A DNA stretch of 64,000 bases from Paracoccaceae bacterium (GTDB taxonomy: Bacteria > Pseudomonadota > Alphaproteobacteria > Rhodobacterales > Rhodobacteraceae): contig JACONJ010000043.1 in the NCBI GenBank assembly GCA_014323785.1, positions 38,388 to 102,387 of the forward strand, in the 5' to 3' direction. The stretch's first letter is position 1. Each line of letters begins with the position of its first letter. The translations under genes were made by a program, and so were the position numbers. The notes under the pieces were generated by a model, which was not told the DNA's origin, did no database searches, and saw nothing but the letters and a program-made list of their open reading frames with translations. Of the stretch, positions 47,277 through 56,929 are shown in pieces.

Positions 47277-48158
47277 CTAATGACCTCCGTTCTTCTTGCC
47301 GGGATCATAAATCGGCTTATCCATCGGGCGGGTTTGCAAGGTGCCGGACCGCAGCCGATGAACGCGGTCCCGCGCAATATCAACGTATTCCCGAACCACA
47401 TCGCAACCATAGCCTGTGCGGCCATGTTTGACCGCGGCCACCACCGAAGAACCGACCCCCATATAAGGGTCGAACACACCATCCCCCGGGTTGGTCATTG
47501 ACAAAACCAGACGCTCCACCAGTTCAACCGGGAACTGGCATGGATGACTGGTTTTCTCGATATGATTATGTTTTACATTGGGAAATATCCATACATCACC
47601 CGGATTCTTACCCAATGGGTTGCCTGAAAGCTGCCCCACCTTTGGCCCTTTATAGTATTTTTTCTGTGGATATTTTGACGGAACGCGGATAGAATCAAGA
47701 TTAAATGTGTAATCATTTCCTTTCGTAAACCACATAATGGTTTCATGGCGTCCGGAAAGCCGTTTGATACAATGCAAACCATGCTCAAAATGCCATATTA
47801 TCCGGTTACGAAGTTTCATACCATGATTCTTAAAAATATGATAAAGTATTATATCCAGTGGAAATACCTCACCCTTTTCAACGTGATTTCCCACCTGCCA
47901 GCAAATAGATCCATTTGGGTGCAGCAAGCGAACGCATTCCGAGATGACTTGCGCCTGATCCTGAACATAATGGTCAAGTGGAGAACGCTTTTCATAGGAT
48001 TTTCCGATATTATAAGGTGGCGATGTGACGATAAGTTTCATGGATGCGTCATCCAGACCTCTCATGAACTGGAGGTTGTCTTGATGTTTCATTATCGCGT
48101 CGGTATCGCGTTCAAGGCCCGTGACCTTCTTAGCCGTGCCCATATTTTTGAGTCCCAT
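47277..48158 (-). CDS. Site-specific DNA methyltransferase (beta-class order)
   Basis: 293 aa; VTSPPYNIGKSYEKR (motif IV) precedes FDPYMGVGSSVVAA (motif I); directly abuts the endonuclease gene. Confidence 0.93.
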   Translation of the reverse strand: MGLKNMGTAKKVTGLERDTDAIMKHQDNLQFMRGLDDASMKLIVTSPPYNIGKSYEKRSPLDHYVQDQAQVISECVRLLHPNGSICWQVGNHVEKGEVFPLDIILYHIFKNHGMKLRNRIIWHFEHGLHCIKRLSGRHETIMWFTKGNDYTFNLDSIRVPSKYPQKKYYKGPKVGQLSGNPLGKNPGDVWIFPNVKHNHIEKTSHPCQFPVELVERLVLSMTNPGDGVFDPYMGVGSSVVAAVKHGRTGYGCDVVREYVDIARDRVHRLRSGTLQTRPMDKPIYDPGKKNGGH

Positions 48159-48356
48159 CGTTGCGTAGGGTTTTCTTATCTTATATGTCCGCCATCACCC
48201 CTTCAATCTTTTTTTCAACTGGTCGCGCCTTTTACGCCCGGTACAAGGCTTCTGTTTAGTCCTCTGGTGCCCGTGATATCCTGCATCGCTGCCGAATTGT
48301 TATATCAGGAAGGAGGCGTGGACGGCTGCAGCTGGTCCGCGTAAGGGGGAAAGGAA

Positions 48357-48389
48357 AGCGGCCCCGTGAGTGTGTGTCAGAGGGCCGCT
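48357..48389. terminator. Bidirectional terminator-like hairpin
   Basis: AGCGGCCC-N17-GGGCCGCT, T5 on + side, TTTCCTTTCC on - side. Confidence 0.6.
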
Positions 48390-48846
48390 TTTTGGGCACC
48401 CACGTCCATGGCCCAACCGGCCCGTTCCAAATTTATAGCGGCTCTCAGCACCAAAGCGTTCTGCACAGTAGGATAGGCGCACCAGTCGCCATCTGAAAGA
48501 CGCGGGGCGGTGCATCACCATCGGTTAGACGTTTGCATTGGGCTCCGCTGTGGCGACAGGGGCAGACCAGGCGAGCCGTGACCTGATCAACAGGAACTTT
48601 CGGGTAGGTATTCATGAGCTGGACACACGCCACAGACGTGAGATCGGCAAACAGACGCACCATTTCGGCGAGCCCTTGGGGGTTGCCGTGAACCCGCCGG
48701 TCCAGCTATGTCTGAACATCCGAAGGCATCTGCCGGGGCCAGATCACCGCCGCGTGGCCAAGTATCTTAGGAACAGAAAGGGAAGCCAGTGGTTTGCTAC
48801 GCCAACATTAATGGCGGCATAATCGGTCGGAGGCTAATCATGCAGT

Positions 48847-50058
48847 TCATGCGGCCTGCTCTCCCCGTCGCCATATCGGGAACGGGTCAGGATAGTCCGG
48901 GAGGGTATCCGGCCCAATGGCTACCACGGCAGGCACAAGGCACTGGTTCAGCCGCGCTTTCAACGCGGGCCAGTCGATCCCCGCCCCGATGAACACGAGT
49001 TCCTGCCGCCGATCACCCCAAGGTTCCCGCCAATGGGCGATGATATAGGCACGCGCACTCTCATGATCGGGCCATCGGTCCCGGGGCACGGAAGCCCACC
49101 ATGTACCCAGCGGTTTGATACTGGACAGTGCACCGGCAAGCGAAAATTCGGCCACCCAATCGGGCCGCGTCGAAATCCAGAAATGACCCTTGGCACGGAT
49201 CACGCCGGGCATGTCGCCGTTCAGAACCCCTAGGATTCGGTCAGGCACGAAGGGCAAGTGCGCCCGGTAGACGAAAGACGCCACGCCGTATTCCTCGGTT
49301 TCCGGCATGTGATTGGCGAAACCGTAAAGTTCCTTGGCCCACATCGGATGTTCATGCGCCTGTTCAAAATCAAACAGACCAGTATCAAGGATTTTCTCGG
49401 CGGCGACGGTGGAATGGCTGGTCTCAATAATTTCTGCATCGGCGTTGAGGCTGCGGATGATCTTACGCGCGGCATCAACACGCTCCGGCCCGGCATCGTC
49501 CACCTTGTTCAGGATCACGACATCGGCGAACTCGATCTGGTCGGTAAGCAGATGCACAAGCGTACGCTCATCCTCCTCGCCCATCGTCTCGCCCCGGTCG
49601 CGAAGGAAGTCATGAGAGGCGTAGTCCCGCAGCAGGTTCACGGCGTCAACGACTGTGACCATCGTGTCAAGCCGGGCCACATCCGACAGGCTGTCTCCGG
49701 CCTCATTGCGGAAATCGAAGGTTGCGGCAACCGGAAGCGGTTCGGAAATACCAGTGGATTCGATAAGCAGATAATCAAACCGGCCCTCGGTGGCCAGACG
49801 GCGCACCTCATCCAGCAGGTCATCGCGCAGGGTGCAACAGATGCAGCCGTTGGACATTTCCACCAGGGTCTCGTCGGTCCGGCTAAGCTCAGTATCGGCC
49901 CGGACAAGGTCCGCGTCGATATTCACCTCGGACATGTCATTGACGATGACGGCAACCCGGCGACCGTCGCGGTTGTTGAGAACCCGGTTAAGAAGGGTGG
50001 TTTTCCCCGCCCCCAGAAAGCCGGAAAGAACAGTAACGGGAAGGCGCGTATCTGGCAT
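48847..50058 (-). CDS. COG0523 (CobW/YjiA/ZigA-like) GTPase, putative metal chaperone
   Basis: [38 protein letters not shown] (CxCC), start set at MPDTRL. Confidence 0.93.
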   Translation of the reverse strand: MPDTRLPVTVLSGFLGAGKTTLLNRVLNNRDGRRVAVIVNDMSEVNIDADLVRADTELSRTDETLVEMSNGCICCTLRDDLLDEVRRLATEGRFDYLLIESTGISEPLPVAATFDFRNEAGDSLSDVARLDTMVTVVDAVNLLRDYASHDFLRDRGETMGEEDERTLVHLLTDQIEFADVVILNKVDDAGPERVDAARKIIRSLNADAEIIETSHSTVAAEKILDTGLFDFEQAHEHPMWAKELYGFANHMPETEEYGVASFVYRAHLPFVPDRILGVLNGDMPGVIRAKGHFWISTRPDWVAEFSLAGALSSIKPLGTWWASVPRDRWPDHESARAYIIAHWREPWGDRRQELVFIGAGIDWPALKARLNQCLVPAVVAIGPDTLPDYPDPFPIWRRGEQAA

Positions 50059-50126
50059 GTTGAGCTCCATAACCTGCTGGACAGGTCGCACCAGCTACCT
50101 GAATGCGACAGGCGGTGCAACAAAAA

Positions 50127-50143
50127 ATGTTATGATATAACAT
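50127..50143. promoter_or_regulatory. Candidate Zur box
   Basis: ATGTTAT-GAT-ATAACAT palindrome 68 bp upstream of the COG0523 start. Confidence 0.75.
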
Positions 50144-50465
50144 AAATAGTGGCATCGCTGGCACGGCATCACTGGCACAAGGCACGGAGATGCCGTGGCA
50201 CAAAGTACCTTGTTGCTTGAAGACTGACACTGCAATCTGCCCGTGCCTTGCCGACGGCTTTGTGCCTTAGGAATGCCTTACTTTTGTTCACTTCCCGTTC
50301 AATGGTCTAACCCGTTGGGGTGAACGTGCGTTCCTTGATTCCTGGGCGTGCGCCCGGGAATCAGGCCATAATCTACGGGTTGATGCGGGTTTCGTTGTAG
50401 ATAATAATATACCGAATCACCTTGGGCGGAGTGTCAACGCAAGACGTTGGGCATAGGGGCCTATA

Positions 50466-50487
50466 CGGTGTTGACAATACTACACCG
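50466..50487. promoter_or_regulatory. Inverted repeat overlapping a TTGACA element upstream of the two-gene cassette
   Basis: CGGTGT-N10-ACACCG, with TTGACA (50471-50476) inside it. Confidence 0.5.
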
Positions 50488-50526
50488 CCGTGTCGTAATC
50501 TGCGTCTGCAGGTGGAGGGATGATAT

Positions 50527-50742
50527 ATGAGTGGTCAGCAAAGGCTCCGTTCTTTGCTTTTTGACGGAGAATCGGAGCTAATAAATGTCAAGTTTTTCCC
50601 TGGGAACGGGGAGAAGTTGACTCCGGATGCTCTCAGTGGTGCTGCGGCTGACATGCTTCGCAGTGCACGGGATGCTTTTGATCGTGGTGAGCCGAGTGAG
50701 CCACCTGCTACTGATAGGGTAAGGAAGCGAGTTCTTGCTTGA
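50527..50742 (+). CDS. Hypothetical protein, 71 aa
   Basis: MSGQQRLRSLLFDGESELINVKFFPGNGEKLTPDALSGAAADMLRSARDAFDRG. Confidence 0.65.
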   Translation: MSGQQRLRSLLFDGESELINVKFFPGNGEKLTPDALSGAAADMLRSARDAFDRGEPSEPPATDRVRKRVLA

Positions 50743-50767
50743 TACAGTGGTTGATAATCAAGTTGCG

Positions 50768-50792
50768 AAGGCCCGGTTGACTATCGGGCCTT
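50768..50792 (+). other. Intercistronic stem-loop
   Basis: AAGGCCCG-N9-CGGGCCTT perfect 8-bp arms between the two ORFs, no T-tract. Confidence 0.6.
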
Positions 50793-50808
50793 CCTGCATG
50801 TGGGGACA

Positions 50809-51405
50809 ATGATGCTCAAGAAATTCATCAAAGACACAGAGGGTCGAGCCGACCTTCCGGTTGAGATCACTGATTTGGCAGATGCAATCACTGCGAAAGG
50901 CTTGGCAGATGTAGATATCGTCTACCTGAAGTCCGTTGAGGCTAATCCCTCTGAAATTCACGGTGCGTTTTGGTGCTACAGGCAAAGCCTCGGCGTGTAT
51001 CGCAAGTATCAGACGGTGGCAGTGATCCCCTACAACGCGAATGACCCCATTGAGTGGCAAAGAGTTACCTGCGCAAAAGAGTTAATGCACCTGTTTGATA
51101 CGGAATTGGAGCAGACCAATCAAGACAACGAGGTCTGTGATCTCATCAACCGCCTGCTTAATCGTTTCTCTAGCGATGATGTTGGGCTTGCGGATCTTAT
51201 GGCAGGCAAGGACAAACTGGCTTTATACATGTGTCTTCCCCTGCTGCTGCCGCGAGCTGCACTACTGGAAGCGCGTGAGGCAGTAGAGAACGAACAGCTA
51301 ACGGTCAAAGACGTGGCCGAGAAAGCAGTTATGCCAGTCGATCTTGTAAAGCTGATGCTTGATCCAGAATGGGATACCTTATCCCGAAGACTGGCCCAGA
51401 TGTGA
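50809..51405 (+). CDS. Degenerate ImmA/IrrE-like protein
   Basis: QRVTCAKELMHLFD aligns with the HExxH helix of ImmA/IrrE proteins with the first His replaced by Lys; C-terminal LPLLLPRAALLEAREAVENEQLTVKDVAEKAVMPVDLVKLML. Confidence 0.6.
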   Translation: MMLKKFIKDTEGRADLPVEITDLADAITAKGLADVDIVYLKSVEANPSEIHGAFWCYRQSLGVYRKYQTVAVIPYNANDPIEWQRVTCAKELMHLFDTELEQTNQDNEVCDLINRLLNRFSSDDVGLADLMAGKDKLALYMCLPLLLPRAALLEAREAVENEQLTVKDVAEKAVMPVDLVKLMLDPEWDTLSRRLAQM

Positions 51406-51438
51406 TCAGCCGAGTACCTGCATCTACCCGAAGAGCAT

Positions 51439-51515
51439 TGGTCGGAGTGGCGAGATTCGAACTCACGACCCCTGCCTCCCGAAGGCAGTGCTCTACCAGG
51501 CTGAGCTACACTCCG
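51439..51515 (-). tRNA. tRNA-Pro (CGG)
   Basis: CGGAGTGTAGCTCAGCCTGGTAGAGCACTGCCTTCGGGAGGCAG...GAGTTCGAATCTCGCCACTCCGACCA. Confidence 0.97.
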
Positions 51516-51580
51516 ACCGCGACGGGCAGTGTAGCCGGGCCAAGGGGGCAATGCAAGAGGGGCATCCATCCCGCACGAAT

Positions 51581-52579
51581 CTAATCCGCTTTGTCCTGTG
51601 TCGGTCCGTGGGGGTGCGGGCCGCGCTGCGCATCGCTGAGATAGGGTGCCACGCGCGGGGCAGAGGGCGTGGCCGCACGGGACCGGGTGCGCAGAACCGG
51701 CGTGGTCCGTGAGGTTCCGCCCCTCTCCTCGCGCAGCACGATATAGATACCCGAGGCGATGATGATCCCGGTGCCGATCATTGTAGGCGGTGCCAGGGTG
51801 TCACCGAACAGAAGGACGCCGAACAGGCTGGCCCAGATGATCTGTGAATACTGCATCGGGGCCACAATCACCGCCTGTGCATGGCGGTAAGCCAGGATCA
51901 GGCAGCTGGTTCCGATCAATGCCATTGCCGCGATCACGCCCGAAGCCGCGATATCGACCAAGGGCATAGGCTGATAGACGAAGGGCAGCGCGAGGGCCAT
52001 CAGGATGAAGTTTGCCATCATCGGGTAAAGAATGAGGACGACGCTGCGCTCCTCTCGCCCGATTTTTCGTACCACGACCGAGGCGAAGGCCCCGGTAAAC
52101 GCTGCGCCAAGTGCCGCGAAATGCCCGAGTTCGAAATCTGTGGAACCGGGCTGCAATACCACAATTACACCGCCCAGCCCCACCAGAACCGCCAGGCCCC
52201 GGCACCAGCCGACACGCTCCCCCAACATCGGAATCGCCATGATCGTAATCAGAAGCGGGCCAGCAAAGAGAATTGCGTAGACCTGTGCCAGCGGAAGAGA
52301 AGAGGAGAATGCGAAAAAAGCACCAATCCCGGTAAAGACGGCGGCGGCGGTACGCGCGGCGGTCCACCAAGGGTGACGCGGGCGCAGATTGCCCTCGGAC
52401 GCATCGCGCATTAGCAGGAATGTAATGATCGGAAAGCCAAACAGCACACTGAAGAAAACGATCTGAAACGGGGAGTAGGATCCGCCGAGATATTTGATCA
52501 CCACATCATGGGTTGCAAAGATGGCAAAGGCCAGCAGCGCGAATAGCGCACCGCGCAGATTGGCAGTCTTACTGGACAA
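51581..52579 (-). CDS. DMT superfamily (EamA-type) transporter
   Basis: 332 aa, 10-TM two-repeat protein. Confidence 0.88.
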   Translation of the reverse strand: MSSKTANLRGALFALLAFAIFATHDVVIKYLGGSYSPFQIVFFSVLFGFPIITFLLMRDASEGNLRPRHPWWTAARTAAAVFTGIGAFFAFSSSLPLAQVYAILFAGPLLITIMAIPMLGERVGWCRGLAVLVGLGGVIVVLQPGSTDFELGHFAALGAAFTGAFASVVVRKIGREERSVVLILYPMMANFILMALALPFVYQPMPLVDIAASGVIAAMALIGTSCLILAYRHAQAVIVAPMQYSQIIWASLFGVLLFGDTLAPPTMIGTGIIIASGIYIVLREERGGTSRTTPVLRTRSRAATPSAPRVAPYLSDAQRGPHPHGPTQDKAD

Positions 52580-52961
52580 TTAACCTCTCCTAACCTCTCC
52601 GGAATACCGGTTCCAGGTCTGTGTTGTAATCGTGGCCACTGAACGGGGCAGGGCGTGTGCCCCCGGCTTTATGTGGCGATTCATAGTTCATAGTTGTAGG
52701 TGGTATTGCAGGTGTCGTGCAAGCCTTTGACCACACACCGGTATCCGGCAGGTCCGAGAGGCCCGCCCGCTTTGTGCAGTATCACGTCGCAGGGGCCGCG
52801 ATTATCCCAACGGAACAGCAACCGCCACCCAAGTGATAACAAGCCTTTGAATAGACTTTCTTTTGAACACCTTTCCGTTTGCTCAGCGAGATAATCACGT
52901 TCCGGAAAGGCTGGCATGCGCTGCCGATCACCTTAAAAAAGTCAGCTACACCCCGGAGCAG

Positions 52962-54071
52962 TCATTGACCAACCTTGGGGAGCTTTGTGATGATTGCATC
53001 CCCCATGTCCGATGTGCTGACCGGGGTTATGCCTTCCTGACCCAGCAGATCGGCGGTGCGCAAACCATCGGCCAGAACGGCCTGCACTGCCTGTTCCAGC
53101 CGGTCGGCCTCTGCCCCTTGGTCAAAGGAGTAGCGCAGTGCCATCGCGAAACTGAGGATACAGGCTATCGGGTTGGCCTTGCCCTGGCCCGCGATATCTG
53201 GGGCAGAACCATGCACCGGCTCATACAGTGCCTTGGGTCGCCCGCTCTCCATCGGCGCACCCAGCGAGGCCGAGGGCAACATACCAAGGGAGCCGGTCAG
53301 CATTGCGGCGAGGTCAGACAGCAGATCGCCAAAAAGGTTGTCGGTGACGATGACATCGAACTGTTTGGGCCACCGGGTCAACTGCATGGCACCGGCATCA
53401 GCGTACATATGGCTCAACGCTGTATCCGGGTACTCGGCGTCATGCACCTCCTGCACCACATCGCGCCACAGAATACCCGATTCCATCACATTGGCCTTTT
53501 CCATCGAGCAGACCCTGTTGTCGCGTTTCCGGGCCAGTTCAAAGGCTGAGCGGGCGACACGGGCAATCTCGCCTTCCGTATAGTACTGCGTGTTGATGCC
53601 GACGCGCTCATCGCCTTCGGTATGGATGCCGCGCGGTTCGCCGAAATAGACACCAGAGGTTAGTTCCCGCACAATCATAAGGTCAAGGCCAGCGACGATG
53701 TCTTTCTTCAGGCTGCTGAAATCGGCCACTGCATCGAAGCATTGCGCGGGGCGCAGGTTGGCATAAAGGTCCATCTCCTTGCGAAGACGCAGGAGGCCCC
53801 GTTCGGGCTTTACGCTGAAATCCAATGTGTCGTATTTCGGACCTCCGACCGCACCCAGAAGCACCGCATCAACCTTCTGCGCCTTGGCCATCGTGTCATC
53901 GTGAAGGGGGGTGCCATGGACGTCATAGGCAGCACCACCCACCAGAGCCTCGGACACATCAAACCCCAGGCCGCGATTTTCCCCCATCCAATCAATGATT
54001 TTACGGACCTCAGCCATCACTTCGGGGCCGATGCCATCGCCAGGCAGGATCAGAAGACCGGGGATCGTCAT
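52962..54071 (-). CDS. leuB: 3-isopropylmalate dehydrogenase
   Basis: 369 aa; [44 protein letters not shown]. Confidence 0.97.
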   Translation of the reverse strand: MTIPGLLILPGDGIGPEVMAEVRKIIDWMGENRGLGFDVSEALVGGAAYDVHGTPLHDDTMAKAQKVDAVLLGAVGGPKYDTLDFSVKPERGLLRLRKEMDLYANLRPAQCFDAVADFSSLKKDIVAGLDLMIVRELTSGVYFGEPRGIHTEGDERVGINTQYYTEGEIARVARSAFELARKRDNRVCSMEKANVMESGILWRDVVQEVHDAEYPDTALSHMYADAGAMQLTRWPKQFDVIVTDNLFGDLLSDLAAMLTGSLGMLPSASLGAPMESGRPKALYEPVHGSAPDIAGQGKANPIACILSFAMALRYSFDQGAEADRLEQAVQAVLADGLRTADLLGQEGITPVSTSDMGDAIITKLPKVGQ

Positions 54072-54451
54072 GATGGAACATCTTTACGCAAGGAACCTCA
54101 CACTTACCATAGCTGCAAAGCGCGGAAGGGTCAAAGGAGTCTTCCCAGCCTTCGGGAACGGTTTGCCATGGCCATGGCTGTGCGATGTGAGTCTGCCATG
54201 CTGCCTCCGTTCTGCGTGAGTTATGAAGGGAAAAAGATGTCCGCAAACACGAGACAGCAACTCGCGGAGATCACCAGGTCAGGCGAATCGGATATTAAGA
54301 AAGACTGTGACCGTGGTTGCAGCGGGCTGAATGTGTTCGGCGTCTGGCCAGAGGCGGGGCAGCAGTCAAGCTGACAGCAATGGGTGGCCAAGTGCGCACC
54401 TTTGAGGTCGGCGGGACAGCGATGCCTTTACCCGACCGGGTCGGGTTTTGC

Positions 54452-56257
54452 CTAAAGCAGCGGCCCCACCCCTGCCAATTGCAGGGCGTGCAAACGGGCA
54501 TAGGCCCCGCCCTGTTCCATTAGCTCGCCATGGGTGCCTTGTTCCAACACCCGCCCGCGATCCATGACCACAATCAGGTCCGCGTCGCGCACGGTGGAAA
54601 GACGGTGTGCGATAATCAGGGTTGTGCGACCATCTGACAGGCGGTTGAGTGCCTGCTGCACCAGCTGTTCCGATGGTGTATCAAGGGCCGAGGTCGGCTC
54701 ATCCAGCAGCAGGATCGGGGCGTCGCGCAGCATCGCACGAGCGATAGACACGCGCTGACGCTGACCGCCGGACAGGGCGGAACCGCGGGGCCCCACGCCT
54801 GTTTTCAACTTGTCGGGAAAGCTGTTTGCGAACTCCGTGACCGATGCGGCGTGTGCGGCCGCTTGCACGGCAGCTTCATCGGCGTCAAGCCGTCCAAGAC
54901 GAATGTTTGTTTCTATGCTCTGGTCAAACAGCGCGGTTTCCTGACCCACGACGGCGATGTTGTCGCGCAGCTGGTCAATGCTTGTGTCTGTGGTTGCAAC
55001 ATCGCCGATTCTGACCTGGCCTTGATCAGGATCGATCAGCCGTGTCAGTAGGGCAAAAACGGTGGTCTTGCCGGCACCTGACGGCCCGACTAATGCGGTT
55101 GTCCGGCCCTGCTTTACCCGAAAGCTCAGCCCGTTCAGAACTGGCGCGGCACCATAGCTGAAGGTGACATTCTGAAAGACGATGTCACCGTGATCAAGCG
55201 GTCGGGGTTTGGCGGGTGTCAGTATGGCCGGTTCGGTATTGAGCACCTGGTAAAGGCGCTCAAGCGAGGCAAGTGCGGCCTGGATATAGGCCGAGAGGTT
55301 CGACAGGCGGCGGACAGGGTCAAGGACCAAGGCCAAGGCGGTGAAGAAGGACATGAACTGCCCCACCGTCTTTTCACCCGAGACAATTTCAGCCCCGCCG
55401 AACAGCAGAACCAGGAAAAAGGCGATAGCCGCCAGGATGTCGATCATCGCGGGGGTTCCGGCCTTGCTGCGCTCGGCGCGCAGCTGCTGACCCAGAAAGC
55501 GGCCTATCTCATCGCGGAAGATGCGGGATTGATACGCCTCTAACCGGTTGACCTTGATCGTCTGCATCCCGTGAAAGATTTCATCCATCTGCGTCGAGAG
55601 ACGCGAGGCCGCCTCCCTCGCGCGATGGGTGAAGCCCCGAATCAACCGTTGCAGGGCCACAACGGGCAAGAACATCAACGGCACACCCACAAGTGCCAGA
55701 AGCGACCATTGCAGATCGTTCAGAAACATGACCGCCAGAAGCGAGATCAGGGCGATCACATCCCGCCCCGCCGACATCAGCGCGGTCGCCGCAAGGCTCT
55801 GCAGCGCGGTCGTATCGCCGCGCACCCGCTCGATCAGGGCACCGGGGGCGTTTTCCTGAAAAAACTGCCCATCCAGCGTAAGCATATGGTTCAGCAGCCG
55901 GGTTTGCAGGGCGGTGACCACCCTGAGCCCGATGGACACGATGATCATCCGCTGACCAAACCCCGCCACCGCCCGCAACAGCAGGATGCCAGCGATCACA
56001 ATTGCAACGACGACAACCATCCCCTCATTGCCACCGACCAGAACCTGATCAAAAAGGGGCTGGATCATGTAGGCGGCGAAGCCCAGAGTCGCGCCCTCAA
56101 CGCTCATCAACAGAAGGGCCGCGACCATCCGCTTCCAATAGGTCGAGACATGCTCTTGCCAAAGCCGCCGCAGCAGCAGGCCCGGGTGCGGTGCCTTGGG
56201 TTGCTTCTGGCCCGGGTTATCAAGAAGGATCGTCCTGTCAGACGGCTGCATTAGCAA
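54452..56257 (-). CDS. ABC transporter permease/ATP-binding protein (MsbA-like)
   Basis: 601 aa; TALVGPSGAGKTTVFALL, LSGGQRQRVSIARAMLRDAPILLLDEPTSALD. Confidence 0.94.
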   Translation of the reverse strand: MLMQPSDRTILLDNPGQKQPKAPHPGLLLRRLWQEHVSTYWKRMVAALLLMSVEGATLGFAAYMIQPLFDQVLVGGNEGMVVVVAIVIAGILLLRAVAGFGQRMIIVSIGLRVVTALQTRLLNHMLTLDGQFFQENAPGALIERVRGDTTALQSLAATALMSAGRDVIALISLLAVMFLNDLQWSLLALVGVPLMFLPVVALQRLIRGFTHRAREAASRLSTQMDEIFHGMQTIKVNRLEAYQSRIFRDEIGRFLGQQLRAERSKAGTPAMIDILAAIAFFLVLLFGGAEIVSGEKTVGQFMSFFTALALVLDPVRRLSNLSAYIQAALASLERLYQVLNTEPAILTPAKPRPLDHGDIVFQNVTFSYGAAPVLNGLSFRVKQGRTTALVGPSGAGKTTVFALLTRLIDPDQGQVRIGDVATTDTSIDQLRDNIAVVGQETALFDQSIETNIRLGRLDADEAAVQAAAHAASVTEFANSFPDKLKTGVGPRGSALSGGQRQRVSIARAMLRDAPILLLDEPTSALDTPSEQLVQQALNRLSDGRTTLIIAHRLSTVRDADLIVVMDRGRVLEQGTHGELMEQGGAYARLHALQLAGVGPLL

Positions 56258-56425
56258 TGGTAACCTTGAGCGGGTTCGCAGATGTGCTGATTACGGCAAG
56301 CCACCCCATCGGGCAAGACCTGACAAGGACACTGCGGAATCATCGGTTGTGCCAGATCGGAACAGTTGGTTTGGTTGTCGAACCCATGGCCGAACACGGC
56401 CCGACAGCACGAAAGGAGTACCCCT

Positions 56426-56713
56426 ATGCCCAAAGGATACATCATTGGCCATATCACCTTAACCGACCCGGACGCCTACCCGGAATATGTGCGTCGCGAC
56501 ACACCGATCCTGGAAAAGCACGGTGCGGCATTTATTATTCGCGGGGGCCGGTCAAAAACGATGGAGGGGCAGGCGAACGACCGCCATGTGGTAATCGAGT
56601 TTCCATCCTATGAGGCGGCTTTGGTGGCCTATAACGATCCGGAATACCAGGAAGTGGCCAAGATTCGGCATAAGGCGGCAGAGAGTGTGATTATCGTGGT
56701 CGAAGGCGTTTGA
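56426..56713 (+). CDS. DUF1330 domain protein
   Basis: MPKGYIIGHITLTDPDAYPEYVRRDTPILEKHGAAFIIRGG. Confidence 0.9.
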   Translation: MPKGYIIGHITLTDPDAYPEYVRRDTPILEKHGAAFIIRGGRSKTMEGQANDRHVVIEFPSYEAALVAYNDPEYQEVAKIRHKAAESVIIVVEGV

Positions 56714-56929
56714 GGGGGCTGGTTCCCATACAGGTTGCACATGGGTGAAAGAACTTTCCGTTCAGCACCCCTCCTGGCCGCTACATACTGGCCAGTTCAA
56801 TTGCCATTGAAGGCCCACGGGCCATTAATGGTGTGGTGGCTTCGCGTTGATTGCGCATCAGGCGGTTTTGCTCAACGGTTGAGATCTGACCCGGGAACGC
56901 GATGTGTTTTCGGCCAATGCCATTCCGCC

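Noticed and set aside
50421-50437. TTGGGCGGAGTGTCAAC as a duplicated tRNA-Pro 3' end (TTGGTCGGAGTGGCGAG) marking an att site
   Set aside because: Only about 13 of 17 positions match; too weak to claim integration without comparative data
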